Counted from the stretch's first letter, positions 35,580 to 45,507 are shown. The stretch: DNA of 54,681 bases from an uncultured beta proteobacterium (GCA_903945325.1 CAJAVE010000392.1:1-54681), one strand, 5' to 3'. Notes: generated from the letters alone by a model not told the origin. Program-made: numbers and translations.

Positions 35580-36596
35580 TTAGCGTCGGACCTGCAGAGC
35601 GCCGGGGTTGACGATGTTGGTCGGCGTGCCTTTGATGAAATTGGTGACGTTGTCAAACGCTGCACCAAAGATTTTTTCATAGTTGTTTTGCTCCACATAA
35701 CCAATATGCGGCGTGCAAATACAGTTTTCCAAGCGTAGCAGTGCGTGTCCCTGCAAAATAGGCTCATTTTCAAATACATCAACCGCGGCCATACCTGGGC
35801 GTCCCCTGTTCAAAGCGCCTATCAAGATGTTGGTTTCGATGATTTCTGCTCGCGATGTATTTACCAACAGAGAAGTGGGCTTCATGCGAGCCAAGTCCGT
35901 CTGATCTATGGAATGCTTCGTGGCATCACTCAATCGAAGGTGAATGGACAAGACGTCACTGTTTTCAAAGAATGACTCACGATCCGGTGCGCACGCATGG
36001 CCGTCTGCCTGTGCCTTTTCCATGGAGCCATCACTGCCCCATATCACTACGTGCATGCCAAATGCCCGGCCATAGCCTGCCACTAGTTTGCCAATTTTTC
36101 CGTAGCCCCAAATACCCAAAACTTTCCCGTTGAGTTCGCTACCAATACCGAAGTTCGGTGGCATAGAGCCCGCTTTCAAGCCAGACTGCTGCCAAGCTCC
36201 GTGCTTGAGATTACCAATATATTGCGGCAACCGACGCATGGCAGCCAGTACCAAGGCCCAGGTCAACTCCGCTGGGGCAACGCCTGAACCAGTGCCCTCT
36301 GCCACTGCGATTCCTCGCTCGGTACAAGCCTGAACATCGAGGTGAAGCCCGACTCGGCCAGTCTGCGAGATTAGCTTGAGTTTTGGGAGTTTTTCAATGA
36401 GCTGACGATTGATGTGTGTCCGTTCACGGGTCAAGATGATCACATCTGCATCTTTCAGGCGAACCGAGAGCTGGCCAATTCCCTTGACCGTATTGGTGTA
36501 CACCTTGGCTTGGTACTGCTCCAATTTCGCAGCGCATTCCAGTTTGCGGACTGCATCCTGATAGTCATCCAGAATCACAATATTCATGGACGCCAT
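35580..36596 (-). CDS. D-isomer-specific 2-hydroxyacid dehydrogenase
   Basis: 338 residues. The Rossmann part has GIWGYGKIGKLVAGYGRAFGMHVVIWG; catalytic residues are in LLVNTSRAEII (Arg), DVFENEPI (Glu) and CTPHIGYVEQ (His). It reduces or oxidises 2-hydroxyacids with NAD(P); SerA-like and glycerate-dehydrogenase-like enzymes share this pattern and the substrate is undecided. The start is MASMNIVILDDYQ; MNIVIL three codons later is also possible. It lies downstream of the lexA pair with a 77-bp gap. Confidence 0.88.
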   Translation of the reverse strand: MASMNIVILDDYQDAVRKLECAAKLEQYQAKVYTNTVKGIGQLSVRLKDADVIILTRERTHINRQLIEKLPKLKLISQTGRVGLHLDVQACTERGIAVAEGTGSGVAPAELTWALVLAAMRRLPQYIGNLKHGAWQQSGLKAGSMPPNFGIGSELNGKVLGIWGYGKIGKLVAGYGRAFGMHVVIWGSDGSMEKAQADGHACAPDRESFFENSDVLSIHLRLSDATKHSIDQTDLARMKPTSLLVNTSRAEIIETNILIGALNRGRPGMAAVDVFENEPILQGHALLRLENCICTPHIGYVEQNNYEKIFGAAFDNVTNFIKGTPTNIVNPGALQVRR

Positions 36597-36673
36597 TGTG
36601 CCTTGTTGGCGAACCTGCTCTAAAAGGGCACCGTATTATTAAGGTCACCAACTTCTCCAGCTAGCACCGTCAA

Positions 36674-37006
36674 TCAAGATAGCGCTGCTTCACCAGCGGC
36701 TAGGCGATCCAGTTCTGCGCAAACGTCAGCCATGCGTCCAGATATCACGATGCGTCCTACGCTGGAGCGACTTTGCCCAGCTTCCAACACACGGACCACG
36801 CGCAGCGGTTTTCTTTGTGGGTCAAAAAGGGCACTGGACACGGTAACTTCTAAAGAAGTTGCTATCAATATTGGAGCAATTCGATGTCCGGACTGCGAAG
36901 GTGCCCTCTCCTTTTGGGGGTTGACCGCAGGACCGGCAGCACACCAGTGCGCAAAAGTTTGCAGCAGCCTGAAAATGCCCGATTGGGCAAATAGAGCGAT
37001 GTTCAT
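36674..37006 (-). CDS. Conserved hypothetical protein in the lexA operon
   Basis: 110 residues. It begins MNIALFAQSGIFRLLQTFAH and ends with the motif VVRVLEAGQSRSSVGRIVISGRMADVCAELDRLAAGE, which I recall from other Burkholderiales proteins of unknown role. It starts 20 bp after the lexA stop with no terminator between them, so it should be co-expressed with lexA and induced by DNA damage. No fold or catalytic motif is recognised; it does not resemble SulA. A partial repeat-like stretch lies at 36849-36868. Confidence 0.7.
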   Translation of the reverse strand: MNIALFAQSGIFRLLQTFAHWCAAGPAVNPQKERAPSQSGHRIAPILIATSLEVTVSSALFDPQRKPLRVVRVLEAGQSRSSVGRIVISGRMADVCAELDRLAAGEAALS

Positions 37007-37026
37007 AGCAGTGAATTTCCAGAGGA

Positions 37027-37701
37027 CTACATGAGCATGGTGTTGCGAATCAACCCCACAGCGAGGCCTTCAATTTCAAAGGCTTCACCCGGCTCCACGA
37101 CAATGGTTTGATAGTCTGGATTTTCAGGGTGCAACTCGATCAAATTCTTGTTGCGGCGAAAGCGCTTGACGGTTACTTCATCGCCCAACCGGGCGACGAT
37201 GATCTGGCCATTCTTTGCGTCCTTGGTGGATTGCACCGCCAGCAGGTCGCCATCCATAATACCGGCGTCGCGCATGGACATGCCGCGCACCTTCAGCAGG
37301 TAGTCGGGCTGTCGCTGGAACAGGCTGTTTTCAACATAATAGGTTTTGTCTACGTGCTCTTGGGCGAGAATGGGCGAACCCGCTGCTACACGGCCTATCA
37401 ATGGCAGAGCCAATTGGGCTAAACCGGGTAGAGGCAGGGAAAACTGTTTGAAGCGGGATTCATTGATGGACCGCAATGCATCGCTTTTGAGCCGGATACC
37501 GCGGGATGTGCCGCTGACCAACTCAATAACGCCTTTGCGGGCAAGTGCCTGTAGGTGTTCTTCGGCCGCGTTGGCAGACTTGAAGCCCAGTTCATTGGCA
37601 ATTTCCGCACGGGTAGGGGGTGCGCCGGTGCGGGCAATGGCGCTTTGGATCAGATCCAGAATCTGTTGTTGTCTAGCGGTAAGTTTGGGACTCTCAAGCA
37701 T
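37027..37701 (-). CDS. lexA: SOS repressor LexA
   Basis: 224 residues. It has an N-terminal winged helix ([43 protein letters not shown]), the cleavage site Ala107-Gly108 in RVAAGSP, catalytic Ser142 (GMSMRDAG) and Lys179 (VTVKRF). It represses DNA-damage genes and cuts itself when RecA is active. Three CTG-N10-CAG-like boxes lie upstream (37729-37780), fitting autoregulation. It is followed by a small unknown gene 20 bp downstream. Confidence 0.96.
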   Translation of the reverse strand: MLESPKLTARQQQILDLIQSAIARTGAPPTRAEIANELGFKSANAAEEHLQALARKGVIELVSGTSRGIRLKSDALRSINESRFKQFSLPLPGLAQLALPLIGRVAAGSPILAQEHVDKTYYVENSLFQRQPDYLLKVRGMSMRDAGIMDGDLLAVQSTKDAKNGQIIVARLGDEVTVKRFRRNKNLIELHPENPDYQTIVVEPGEAFEIEGLAVGLIRNTMLM

Positions 37702-37728
37702 GCTGACTCCTTGGTTATGGGCCGATGA

Positions 37729-37780
37729 CTGTTAGTTTGTACACACTGTTTCTGCATCCAGTATCTGTATTTTTAACCAG
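37729..37780. promoter_or_regulatory. LexA boxes between lexA and the asparaginase gene
   Basis: CTGTTTCTGCATCCAG (37746-37761) and CTGTATTTTTAACCAG (37765-37780) each match CTG-N10-CAG. A weaker CTGT-N8-ACAC lies at 37729-37744. They sit between the divergent lexA and asparaginase genes, so both could be SOS-controlled. Confidence 0.8.
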
Positions 37781-37812
37781 TTTTGTTTTGTTTGCAAGCA
37801 GAAAGATCAAAT

Positions 37813-38790
37813 ATGTTGAGAAAGTTGGTTTTCCTAGGTATGGGAGGCACGATTGCGGGGGCGTCGGAAAGCGCGACTGACAACGTGGGTTATAAGGCAG
37901 GACAAGTTGGCGTGGCCCAGTTGCTGGTGGCCATCCCCGCACTCAGGGGTGCTTTGGGCGACCACGAACCCGTGTCTGAGCAAGTGGCGCAGTTGGACAG
38001 CAAAGACTTGGGACACAACCATTGGAGGGACCTCGCGCAACGAACCCATCATTATTTGTCTGTTGCAGATGTAACCGCTGTGGTTATCACCCACGGTACG
38101 GATACCCTGGAGGAAACTGCGTTTTTCCTGTCCTGCGTTTTGCCTGAGGAACTGCTGCGGTCCAAGCCGGTGGTGCTGACCTGCGCGATGCGTCCCGCCA
38201 GCTCGTCGGCGCCTGACGGCCCTCAAAACGTCTTAGATGCAGTGGCTACGGCGCTGAACTCTGCATCACAGGGCGTTGTAGTGGTTTGTGCCGGTACGGT
38301 GCACTCGGCACGTGACGTTCAAAAGGCTCATCCCTACCGCGTCAATGCGTTGGACTCTGGTGATAGCGGCCCCTTGGGTTTTGTGGAAGAAGGTGCTGTG
38401 CGTTGGGTACACCAATGCACTGGCGCTATCGCGGATGCACGAGCGTTCCCGCTCGAAAAACTATCTTTTGTGCCATGGCCCTGGGTCGAAATCCTGGTGA
38501 GTCATGCCGGGGTAACGGGCACCGCATTGCGAGCACTGTGCGCATTGCCAAAGGGTGCAACGCCATTATTGGCGGGTATTGTGGTTGCTGGCACAGGAAA
38601 CGGGACCATTCACCAGGATCTGGAAGCGGCGTTGCGTGAGGCGCAGAAACAAGGTGTTCGGGTGGTGCGTTCCACCCGCTGTTGCCAGGGCAGGGTTGTC
38701 GCGGGCTCAACAGAATTCGAATTTGCGCATTCCAACGGTTTGTCGCCAGTCAAGGCGCGCATTGCGCTGATGCTCGAACTGATGCGATAG
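37813..38790 (+). CDS. Asparaginase/glutaminase-family protein
   Basis: 325 residues. N-terminal LVFLGMGGTIAG holds the first catalytic Thr; VVITHGTDTLEETAFFLS has the second Thr and Asp; VLTCAMRPASSSAPDGPQNV follows in place of the usual K-containing TGAMRP. It should hydrolyse asparagine to aspartate and ammonia in the cytoplasm (no signal peptide from ATG 37813). A TTG at 37783 would start inside the LexA-box region and is less likely. It is divergent from lexA. Confidence 0.87.
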   Translation: MLRKLVFLGMGGTIAGASESATDNVGYKAGQVGVAQLLVAIPALRGALGDHEPVSEQVAQLDSKDLGHNHWRDLAQRTHHYLSVADVTAVVITHGTDTLEETAFFLSCVLPEELLRSKPVVLTCAMRPASSSAPDGPQNVLDAVATALNSASQGVVVVCAGTVHSARDVQKAHPYRVNALDSGDSGPLGFVEEGAVRWVHQCTGAIADARAFPLEKLSFVPWPWVEILVSHAGVTGTALRALCALPKGATPLLAGIVVAGTGNGTIHQDLEAALREAQKQGVRVVRSTRCCQGRVVAGSTEFEFAHSNGLSPVKARIALMLELMR

Positions 38791-38810
38791 CACGCAACCA
38801 AGATCGCGGA

Positions 38811-38844
38811 CATCAAAAAGGCCGCAGCAGCGGCCATTTTGATG
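38811..38844. terminator. Bidirectional terminator, asparaginase/adk
   Basis: A long perfect palindrome: CATCAAAA, then GGCCGC-AGCA-GCGGCC, then TTTTGATG. On the minus strand GCGGCC is followed by TTTTT, ending adk; on the plus strand it ends the asparaginase gene. Confidence 0.9.
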
Positions 38845-38865
38845 TGCAAGTGTCGAATGCCCCGA

Positions 38866-39540
<675 letters not shown>

Positions 39541-39626
39541 CTAAAACCGAAAGCGCGGTGGAACAACCCTTGGTGGCTGTTGCCTGCACGCAATTGCCCC
39601 AGAGAATAGCATGGGCCGCCTTTGGA

Positions 39627-40409
39627 CTAACTTACAGAAAGACCGCTGTGGGCTTTGACAATGGCTCGCACGCGTTCCAGATCTGCGGGAGTGTCGACGC
39701 CCGGCCCCGGCGCGTTGTCCGCAACGTGCACGGCAATACGGTAACCGTGCCATAGCGCGCGCAATTGCTCCAGTGACTCGGTCACCTCAATAGGCGCTTG
39801 TTCCAATAGCGGAAACAGACGCAGGAAGCCTGCGCGGTAGGCATAAATGCCGATGTGGCGCAGCGGCGCTGGTTGTGGCAAGGTCAGCACGCCGTTGGCG
39901 AACCCGTCGCGCCACCAGGCAATGGGTGCCCTGCTGAAATACAGTGCCAGGCCTTTGGCGTCCAGCACCACCTTGACCACGTTGGGGTTGGCAAAGTCGG
40001 CGGTGTTGTCAATGGCGTGGGCTGCAGTTCCCATGGCAGCATGCGGTTGCGCCACCAGCGCTGCGGCCACCGCCTGCACCAGTGCGGGATCAATCAACGG
40101 TTCGTCGCCCTGTACGTTGACCACAATATCGTCATCACCCAGTCCCAGCAGCTGGCTGGCTTCGGCCAGACGATCGCTGCCAGATGGATGGTCCTCACGG
40201 GTCAGAACAGCCTCGATACCATGGTCCCGGCAGGCTTCGATGATGGCTGGACTGTCACCCGCGACAACGATTCGCACATCCTGCGACACACCTGCGCGCA
40301 CCCGCTGAGCGACCCGCACCACCATGGGCGCGCCCGCAATGTCCGCCAGTGGCTTGTTGGGCAGTCGACTGGAAGCCAGTCGCGCCGGTATGAGAACCGT
40401 GTAACGCAT
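39627..40409 (-). CDS. kdsB: 3-deoxy-manno-octulosonate cytidylyltransferase
   Basis: 260 residues. The nucleotide site is [42 protein letters not shown] and [11 protein letters not shown] are typical. It activates KDO with CTP for lipopolysaccharide assembly in the cytoplasm. It starts 9 bp after the Trm112-like gene and sits with lpxK, another lipid A/KDO gene. Confidence 0.95.
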   Translation of the reverse strand: MRYTVLIPARLASSRLPNKPLADIAGAPMVVRVAQRVRAGVSQDVRIVVAGDSPAIIEACRDHGIEAVLTREDHPSGSDRLAEASQLLGLGDDDIVVNVQGDEPLIDPALVQAVAAALVAQPHAAMGTAAHAIDNTADFANPNVVKVVLDAKGLALYFSRAPIAWWRDGFANGVLTLPQPAPLRHIGIYAYRAGFLRLFPLLEQAPIEVTESLEQLRALWHGYRIAVHVADNAPGPGVDTPADLERVRAIVKAHSGLSVS

Positions 40410-40418
40410 GGGTGCCGC

Positions 40419-40601
40419 TTACAGCCCGAGTTCTTCGTCGGTCAGCGTGCGGGCTTCGTTTTCCAACAGGACGGGAATGCCGTCGCGCACCGGGTAGGCA
40501 AGCCGAGCGCTGCGCGAGACCAGTTCCTGCTTTTCACGGTCAAATTCCAACGGCCCCTTGGTCACCGGGCAAACGAGTAATTCAAGTAGTCTTGTGTCCA
40601 T
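40419..40601 (-). CDS. Trm112/YcaR family small protein
   Basis: 60 residues: [37 protein letters not shown]. The family is a small zinc-ribbon-like protein; here one Cys remains (LLVCPVTKG), so metal binding is doubtful. The start overlaps the end of lpxK by 20 bp, indicating coupled translation. The bacterial function is not known; it lies between lpxK and kdsB in most proteobacteria. Confidence 0.9.
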   Translation of the reverse strand: MDTRLLELLVCPVTKGPLEFDREKQELVSRSARLAYPVRDGIPVLLENEARTLTDEELGL

Positions 40602-41655
40602 GGCTAGATGATAGCTTTGTGGACATCAGGGCTGCTACGCGCGCATCGACCGCATCAAAAAAAGCGGGCTGAGGTACAAACACCAGCGGGACGGCCCACG
40701 CGTCGGGTGTCTTAGACCACAGTTTTGCAGCATCTTTTTCGGTACAAATGATGCTGTAGCCCTTGTAGATATTGCGCAAGAAGCTATCAAAATCATAGTG
40801 ATCCGGCAGTGCAAGGGTTTTTTCCAGTGGCACACCACTTGCACGTAGCATGGAAAAAAACGACTGCGGCTGAGCAATACCGGCCAACGCCAGCAGCGGT
40901 TTGGTACCTGGCTCACCCAGCACGCTCAGTGCGACGGTTGTGCCATCGCTGCATTTTGCAAATGGAGCCAGGCTGCGTTGCGCGGTAAATCCGGAAAACG
41001 CCGCATGTTCCCCGGTGTGCAAAACCAGCAACCGGTCATCCCCTTGACCTGCCTGGGCCAGCGGGTTGCGCGGCCAGGCTTCACGCAAGAGGCCAGCGGG
41101 CAGCAGCCAGCCGTTGCCACATCCACGGTCATCAAAAACACAGATTTCCAGATCGCGATAGAGGGAGTAATGCTGCAATCCATCGTCACACACGATGATC
41201 TGCGTCTGCGGGTACCGTTCCAGCAGCGCATTCGCGGCGGCAATGCGGGTGTGGCCCACAAATACCGGCACCTGTGTGGTACGCCTGATCAGCAGCGGCT
41301 CATCGCCTGTGTGGTGCGGGGAGGCATCGGGTGCCACTTCCGTGCACGCAGTGCCAGATCGTCCGTAACCGCGGGAAATCACGCCAACCGCATAACCCAG
41401 TGATTGCAGATGCTGCACCAAGGCGATTACGGTTGGCGTCTTGCCAGCGCCGCCTGCTACCACGTTACCCACCACGACAACGAGTGCGTCGACCCGCCGG
41501 ATTTTCTGCAGTCCTAAAGCGTACAACTGCCGGCGCGCGCCCGTCAGCGCGCCAAAAAACAGGGACACGGGAAATAGCAGTGTGGCTAGCAGACCCCTTT
41601 CTAGCCAGGCCCGCATCAAAGCACTTTGCAGCGCTTGCCGCCAAGTGCTACCCAT
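40582..41655 (-). CDS. lpxK: Tetraacyldisaccharide 4'-kinase
   Basis: 357 residues from ATG 41655. A membrane-proximal N-terminal helix ([16 protein letters not shown]) precedes the P-loop [14 protein letters not shown], then [25 protein letters not shown] DDGLQH, and [11 protein letters not shown] near the end. It phosphorylates lipid A disaccharide at the inner membrane. A dispersed repeat (40745-40796) encodes [16 protein letters not shown] just before the conserved TEKDA, in a segment that varies between species. A GTG at 41670 is a less likely start. Confidence 0.93.
   Translation of the reverse strand: MGSTWRQALQSALMRAWLERGLLATLLFPVSLFFGALTGARRQLYALGLQKIRRVDALVVVVGNVVAGGAGKTPTVIALVQHLQSLGYAVGVISRGYGRSGTACTEVAPDASPHHTGDEPLLIRRTTQVPVFVGHTRIAAANALLERYPQTQIIVCDDGLQHYSLYRDLEICVFDDRGCGNGWLLPAGLLREAWPRNPLAQAGQGDDRLLVLHTGEHAAFSGFTAQRSLAPFAKCSDGTTVALSVLGEPGTKPLLALAGIAQPQSFFSMLRASGVPLEKTLALPDHYDFDSFLRNIYKGYSIICTEKDAAKLWSKTPDAWAVPLVFVPQPAFFDAVDARVAALMSTKLSSSHGHKTT
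40745..40796 (+). repeat. Dispersed repeat inside lpxK
   Basis: AAATGATGCTGTAGCCC, then ATTGCGCAAGAAGCTATCAAAA on the plus strand. The lpxK gene on the minus strand reads it in frame, immediately before the conserved TEKDA motif. Confidence 0.65.
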
Positions 41656-41659
41656 CTTG

Positions 41660-42088
41660 CTATTGGCCACCCGCCTGCGCGGTGGATTGCGTAGCGAAGG
41701 TAATCTGTGTCAGACCCGAGCGCCGTGCCGCTTCCATCACGGTGACGACTGATTGGTGCTTGGCGCTGGCATCGGCACTGATGATGACCACCGTATCCTT
41801 GCCCGCCTTGGCGCCCTCAGTCATGGCCATGGCAACGCTGTCCAGGCTGCGGCCGACGACGGGCGTGCGGTTGACGCTGTAGGAGCCATCTGCGCTGACA
41901 GCCACGATGAGTTCTTTGGCATAGTCTCGCTGCGCGTCGGTGTCTGCCACGGGCAGCTTGAGCTGCATCTCGGTGAACTTGCTGTAGGTGGTGGACAGCA
42001 TCAAAAAGATCAGTACCACCAACAGCACGTCAATAAACGGAATCAGGTTGATCTCGGGCTCGTCCTGTTTGCGCGGGCGAAAATTCAT
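41660..42088 (-). CDS. exbD: ExbD/TolR-family biopolymer transport protein
   Basis: 142 residues. [35 protein letters not shown] is the single membrane helix with the essential Asp ([10 protein letters not shown]); a periplasmic domain follows. With ExbB it converts proton flow into energy for TonB. It starts 4 bp after the exbB stop and ends 4 bp before the lpxK ATG. Confidence 0.92.
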   Translation of the reverse strand: MNFRPRKQDEPEINLIPFIDVLLVVLIFLMLSTTYSKFTEMQLKLPVADTDAQRDYAKELIVAVSADGSYSVNRTPVVGRSLDSVAMAMTEGAKAGKDTVVIISADASAKHQSVVTVMEAARRSGLTQITFATQSTAQAGGQ

Positions 42089-42092
42089 GGCT

Positions 42093-42719
42093 TTATTTGC
42101 GGAACACTTTAAGGTGACGCGCCAGATGTTCTGCCCCGAGTTCCAGTGTCAAAAGGTAGGCATCGACCCGGCCCCGGAAGTAACGCCAGAAAATCAGTGA
42201 CGGAATGGCCACGATAAGGCCGAACGCCGTGTTGTACAACGCGATCGATATGCCGTGCGCCAGCTGCGCCGGGTTGCCACCGGTTGCACCACCGGGTGCC
42301 TGGGAGCCAAAAATTTCAATCATGCCCACGACGGTGCCAAAAAGACCCATCAGGGGTGCAGCCGAGGCAATGGTTGCCAGGGCGCTCAGGCGCTGCTCCA
42401 GTCGATGTGCCACGATGCGCCCGGTGCTCTCCATAATGGCGCGCAGGTCGTCCTCGGTGCAGCGGCCGTCAGAGTTGATGGCGCGCAGGCCACTGGCCAA
42501 AACTTCTCCAAGGGCGGAGTTCTTTTCCAGCTGCGAGACGACATCGGGGCCAGGAATGGCAGTGCGGGTAACGCTCAATACTTCATCCAACAGGCGTGGC
42601 GGTGCGATCTTGCTGGCTTTGAGGCTTACAAAGCGGTCAATGACAATGGCCAGGGCCAGCACGGAGCAGGCAATGAGGGGCCAGATGGGCCAGCCGGCGG
42701 CTTGTATGATGGAAAACAA
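42093..42719 (-). CDS. exbB: MotA/TolQ/ExbB proton-channel family protein
   Basis: 208 residues from a TTG at 42719, chosen because AAGGTGA ends 4 nt before it; another TTG at 42752 would add 11 residues. Three membrane segments: IIQAAGWPIWPLIACSVLALAIVID, ALATIASAAPLMGLFGTVVGMIEIF and GISIALYNTAFGLIVAIPSLIFW, with the family motif APLMGLFGTVVGMI. With ExbD it forms the inner-membrane motor for TonB. It heads the exbB-exbD-lpxK cluster and is divergent from xseA. Confidence 0.9.
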   Translation of the reverse strand: MFSIIQAAGWPIWPLIACSVLALAIVIDRFVSLKASKIAPPRLLDEVLSVTRTAIPGPDVVSQLEKNSALGEVLASGLRAINSDGRCTEDDLRAIMESTGRIVAHRLEQRLSALATIASAAPLMGLFGTVVGMIEIFGSQAPGGATGGNPAQLAHGISIALYNTAFGLIVAIPSLIFWRYFRGRVDAYLLTLELGAEHLARHLKVFRK

Positions 42720-42785
42720 ATGATCACCTTGTCCAAATGAAATGCTGTGCAATTATGGCCCAGCCTTGCGGGACCGCCACACCGT

Positions 42786-44096
42786 ATGAATGACCCATCC
42801 TCCACGCTTGCGGCAACGCGTCTGTGGCAAGTGGGTGCGTTGTGCCGCGCCGTAGCAGACGCGCTGGATGCGCGCTTCAACCCGGTCAGTGTGGGTGGCG
42901 AGATCAGCGGCTTTACCCGCGCTGCCAGCGGTCACTGCTACTTTTCACTGAAGGATGACACCGGCCAGTTGCGCTGTGCCATGTTTCGCCGTGCTGCCGG
43001 AATGCTGGATTTTTCGCCCCGGGAGGGTGACCGCGTCGAAGTGCGCGGGCGCCTGGGTGTTTATGAACCGCGTGGTGAGCTGCAACTGGTGGTGGAGAGT
43101 ATGCGCCCAGCGGGGCAGGGCACCTTATTTGAACAGTTCCTCAAGCTCAAGGCCAAGCTGGAGCTCGAAGGGCTGTTTGACCCGGTACGCAAAAAAACTC
43201 TGCCGGCGCTGCCACGCGGCATTGGTATCGTGACCTCTCTAGGTGCTGCTGCCTTGCACGATGTGGTCACTGCCCTGCAACGCCGTGTACCACATATCGC
43301 AGTGACAGTGGCTCCGGCTTCGGTTCAGGGTGACGGTGCTCCGCGGGAGTTGTGCCAGGCATTACTGAGCCTGTATGCATTCGCCCAGGCGCCTGCCAGC
43401 GCGCATACCGTGCCAATGGACGTCATCTTGCTGGTGCGTGGTGGTGGCTCGATGGAAGACCTGTGGGCGTTCAACGACGAGCAACTCGTTCGCACCATGG
43501 CGCGCAGCCCGGTGCCCATCATTTGCGGTGTCGGGCATGAAACGGATTTCACCCTGGCCGACTTTGTTGCCGATCTGCGCGCGCCTACGCCCACTGCGGC
43601 TGCGGAGCTCGTGTCAGAGCCCACGGCTGCTCTGATGGGGCTGGCCGAGGGACTGGGTTCACGTCTGCAGGATGCGGTGGAGCGTTTTGTGGACCGGCAG
43701 TCCCAGCGCGTGGATCTGGCCACGTCGCGGCTGGGGCGTCCCTCGGCCTTGGTGCAGCGACAGCGGCTTGCCTTGTCGTCGGTGGAGCAGAGCCTGCAGC
43801 AAGGGGCACGCATGGCCCTGCATATGAGGCAGGTTGAGATTTCACGGTTTAGTCAGAACCTGTTGCCCGTGTTGGTGCGTAGCTGGCAGCGATCGCACGA
43901 CCGCACCCACCGCGCGGCCTTGCGCCTGGGCCTGCTGGACCCATCGCTGGTGCTGAAACGGGGTTATTCGTGGCTGACGCTGGATAACGGGCACACGTTG
44001 ACCAGTGCCGCGCAAGCGCAGCCGGGCCAGCACGTTAGGGCAAGCCTTACAGATGGAGCGGTTGACCTGACCGTCTCCAGCCGGGAATCGAATTAA
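42786..44096 (+). CDS. xseA: Exodeoxyribonuclease VII large subunit
   Basis: 436 residues from ATG 42786. An N-terminal OB-fold (FNPVSVGGEISGFTRAASGHCYFSLKDDTGQLRCAMFR) is followed by the catalytic part with LPRGIGIVTSLGAAALHDVVTALQRR, LVRGGGSMEDLWAFNDE and VGHETDFTLADFVADLRAPTPTAAAEL, then a coiled coil and a beta cap. It degrades single-stranded DNA together with the XseB small subunit, whose gene is not in the window. sodB follows after 43 bp. Confidence 0.95.
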   Translation: MNDPSSTLAATRLWQVGALCRAVADALDARFNPVSVGGEISGFTRAASGHCYFSLKDDTGQLRCAMFRRAAGMLDFSPREGDRVEVRGRLGVYEPRGELQLVVESMRPAGQGTLFEQFLKLKAKLELEGLFDPVRKKTLPALPRGIGIVTSLGAAALHDVVTALQRRVPHIAVTVAPASVQGDGAPRELCQALLSLYAFAQAPASAHTVPMDVILLVRGGGSMEDLWAFNDEQLVRTMARSPVPIICGVGHETDFTLADFVADLRAPTPTAAAELVSEPTAALMGLAEGLGSRLQDAVERFVDRQSQRVDLATSRLGRPSALVQRQRLALSSVEQSLQQGARMALHMRQVEISRFSQNLLPVLVRSWQRSHDRTHRAALRLGLLDPSLVLKRGYSWLTLDNGHTLTSAAQAQPGQHVRASLTDGAVDLTVSSRESN

Positions 44097-44139
44097 TTCC
44101 TACAATTGAGTCTTTTTGAACACCACACGAGAGGATTCC

Positions 44140-44721
44140 ATGGAACATACCCTGCCTGCTTTGCCTTTTGCGATCGACGCTCTGGCACCTGCTTACTCCA
44201 AAGAAACGCTGGAGTTTCACCATGGCAAGCACCACAACGCCTATGTCGTGAATCTGAACAACCTGCAAAAAGGAACCGAATTTGAGACCATGTCACTCGA
44301 AGACATTGTCAAGAAGTCCAGCGGCGGCATATACAACAACTCGGCCCAGATCTGGAACCACACCTTTTTCTGGAATTGCATGAAGCCCGCCGGCGGCGGC
44401 GAACCCACTGGCGCGCTGGCAACGGCCATCACAGCCAAATGGGGCAGCTATGCCGCATTCAAGGAAGCATTCGTGAAGTCTGCCGTGGGCAACTTTGGTT
44501 CCGGCTGGACCTGGCTGGTCAAGAAGACTGACGGCTCGGTTGACATTGTCAACATGGGTGCAGCCGGTACACCGCTGACGACCGCTGACAAAGCTTTGCT
44601 GACGGTTGACGTCTGGGAACACGCCTACTACATCGACTACCGCAACTTGCGCCAGAAGTTTGTCGAAACCTACTTCGACAAACTGGTGAACTGGGGCTTT
44701 GCCGAAGCCAATTTCGCGTAA
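44140..44721 (+). CDS. sodB: Superoxide dismutase (Fe/Mn family)
   Basis: 193 residues. Metal ligands are in TLEFHHGKHHNAYV, WNHTFFWNCM and DVWEHAYYIDYRN; AVGNFGSGWTWLV is typical of iron enzymes. It converts superoxide to peroxide and oxygen in the cytoplasm. GAGGA is 5 nt before the ATG 44140, and a TACAAT hexamer lies at 44101. A strong terminator follows the stop. Confidence 0.95.
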   Translation: MEHTLPALPFAIDALAPAYSKETLEFHHGKHHNAYVVNLNNLQKGTEFETMSLEDIVKKSSGGIYNNSAQIWNHTFFWNCMKPAGGGEPTGALATAITAKWGSYAAFKEAFVKSAVGNFGSGWTWLVKKTDGSVDIVNMGAAGTPLTTADKALLTVDVWEHAYYIDYRNLRQKFVETYFDKLVNWGFAEANFA

Positions 44722-44738
44722 AGTTTTTGCAATTGCAA

Positions 44739-44766
44739 AAAGGCCGACCCTGGGTCGGCTTTTTTA
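44739..44766 (+). terminator. Rho-independent terminator of sodB
   Basis: GCCGACCC-T-GGGTCGGC followed by TTTTTT. A perfect palindrome, TTTTTGCAATTGCAAAAA, sits just before it (44724-44741). Confidence 0.92.
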
Positions 44767-45213
44767 TGGGCTGAAGGGACGCCCGATGACCTTGCTACCA
44801 GGCTTCACGCCTTTTTTCGCAAACCAGCCCTGGTTCATTTCCAGCACGTAGCGCACCGGCTTGGCCGAGCAGTGCGAGTCCAGCGTCTGCGGCTTCATGT
44901 TTTCCAGGTTCACGATGGTGCCGTCATCGGCGATGAAAGCCGCCGTGAGGGGAATCAGCGTGTTTTTCATCCAGAAGCACAACCGGCTTGGGTTTTCGAA
45001 GATAAAAAGCATGCCTTCGTGTTGTGGCATCTCTTTGCGGTGCATGAGCCCAATCTCTCGTTGCTCGGCGGTTGCCGCTACTTGCGAGTCAATCCGGTGA
45101 ATGCCCACAGACAGGGTGGTGCGTTGCAACTGGGTTTGGGGTACTTCCTGTGCGCTTGAAAGGGATGAGCCGAACAGCAGCGCGACCAAAAGGGCGGCAA
45201 AAATGGTTTTCAT
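44764..45213 (-). CDS. DUF192-family exported protein
   Basis: 149 residues from ATG 45213 with a signal peptide (IFAALLVALLFGSSLSSAQ). The DUF192 core shows QREIGLMHRKEMPQHEGMLFIF, FWMKNTLIPLTAAFI and CSAKPVRYVLEMNQGWFAKKGVKPGSKV. Such small periplasmic proteins have no settled function. A start at 45267 would add a basic leader overlapping the upstream terminator. It lies behind the small basic peptide gene. Confidence 0.87.
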   Translation of the reverse strand: MKTIFAALLVALLFGSSLSSAQEVPQTQLQRTTLSVGIHRIDSQVAATAEQREIGLMHRKEMPQHEGMLFIFENPSRLCFWMKNTLIPLTAAFIADDGTIVNLENMKPQTLDSHCSAKPVRYVLEMNQGWFAKKGVKPGSKVIGRPFSP

Positions 45214-45236
45214 CGTGTGATTGTGTCGCAACCATG

Positions 45237-45265
45237 AAAAAAACCCGCAGCAGCGGGCCTTTTTC
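45237..45265 (-). terminator. Rho-independent terminator of the small basic protein gene
   Basis: On the minus strand CCCGC-TGCT-GCGGG followed by a run of T. It separates the small protein gene from the DUF192 gene. Confidence 0.85.
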
Positions 45266-45279
45266 AAATAGCCAGCGAA

Positions 45280-45507
45280 TTACTTCTGGGCTGCTTTCTT
45301 GGCTTTGCGTGCTTTCTTGGCCTTCATGGCTTTTTTGCCCGGCGCTTTGTGTTTCTTCACTTCGCGGACAGCGGGTGCTGCTGGTGCTGCCGCCGGGGCA
45401 GCTTGGGTTGCAGGAGCCACTGGCATGGGCGCTGCCGGTGCCGCGGCTTGGGCAAATGCACCCACTGACAAAAAGCCAGCAACGATCGAAGCGAGAAGTT
45501 TGTTCAT
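45280..45507 (-). CDS. Small secreted Ala/Pro-rich, Lys-rich protein
   Basis: 75 residues: a signal peptide (MNKLLASIVAGFLSVGAFAQ), an Ala/Pro-rich linker, and a strongly basic C-terminus (KKHKAPGKKAMKAKKARKAKK). It looks like a periplasmic or cell-surface histone-like tail. There are no known domains. Its own terminator supports it being a real gene. A ribosome site AAGGAAT lies 5 nt before the ATG on the minus strand. The function is unknown; nucleic acid or LPS binding would be a guess. Confidence 0.75.
   Translation of the reverse strand: MNKLLASIVAGFLSVGAFAQAAAPAAPMPVAPATQAAPAAAPAAPAVREVKKHKAPGKKAMKAKKARKAKKAAQK

Noticed and set aside
36849..36868. Possible further copy of the dispersed repeat (TTGCTATCAATATTGGAGC)
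   Set aside because: Only about 18 bases match the outer part of the repeat and the core is missing; it could be chance.
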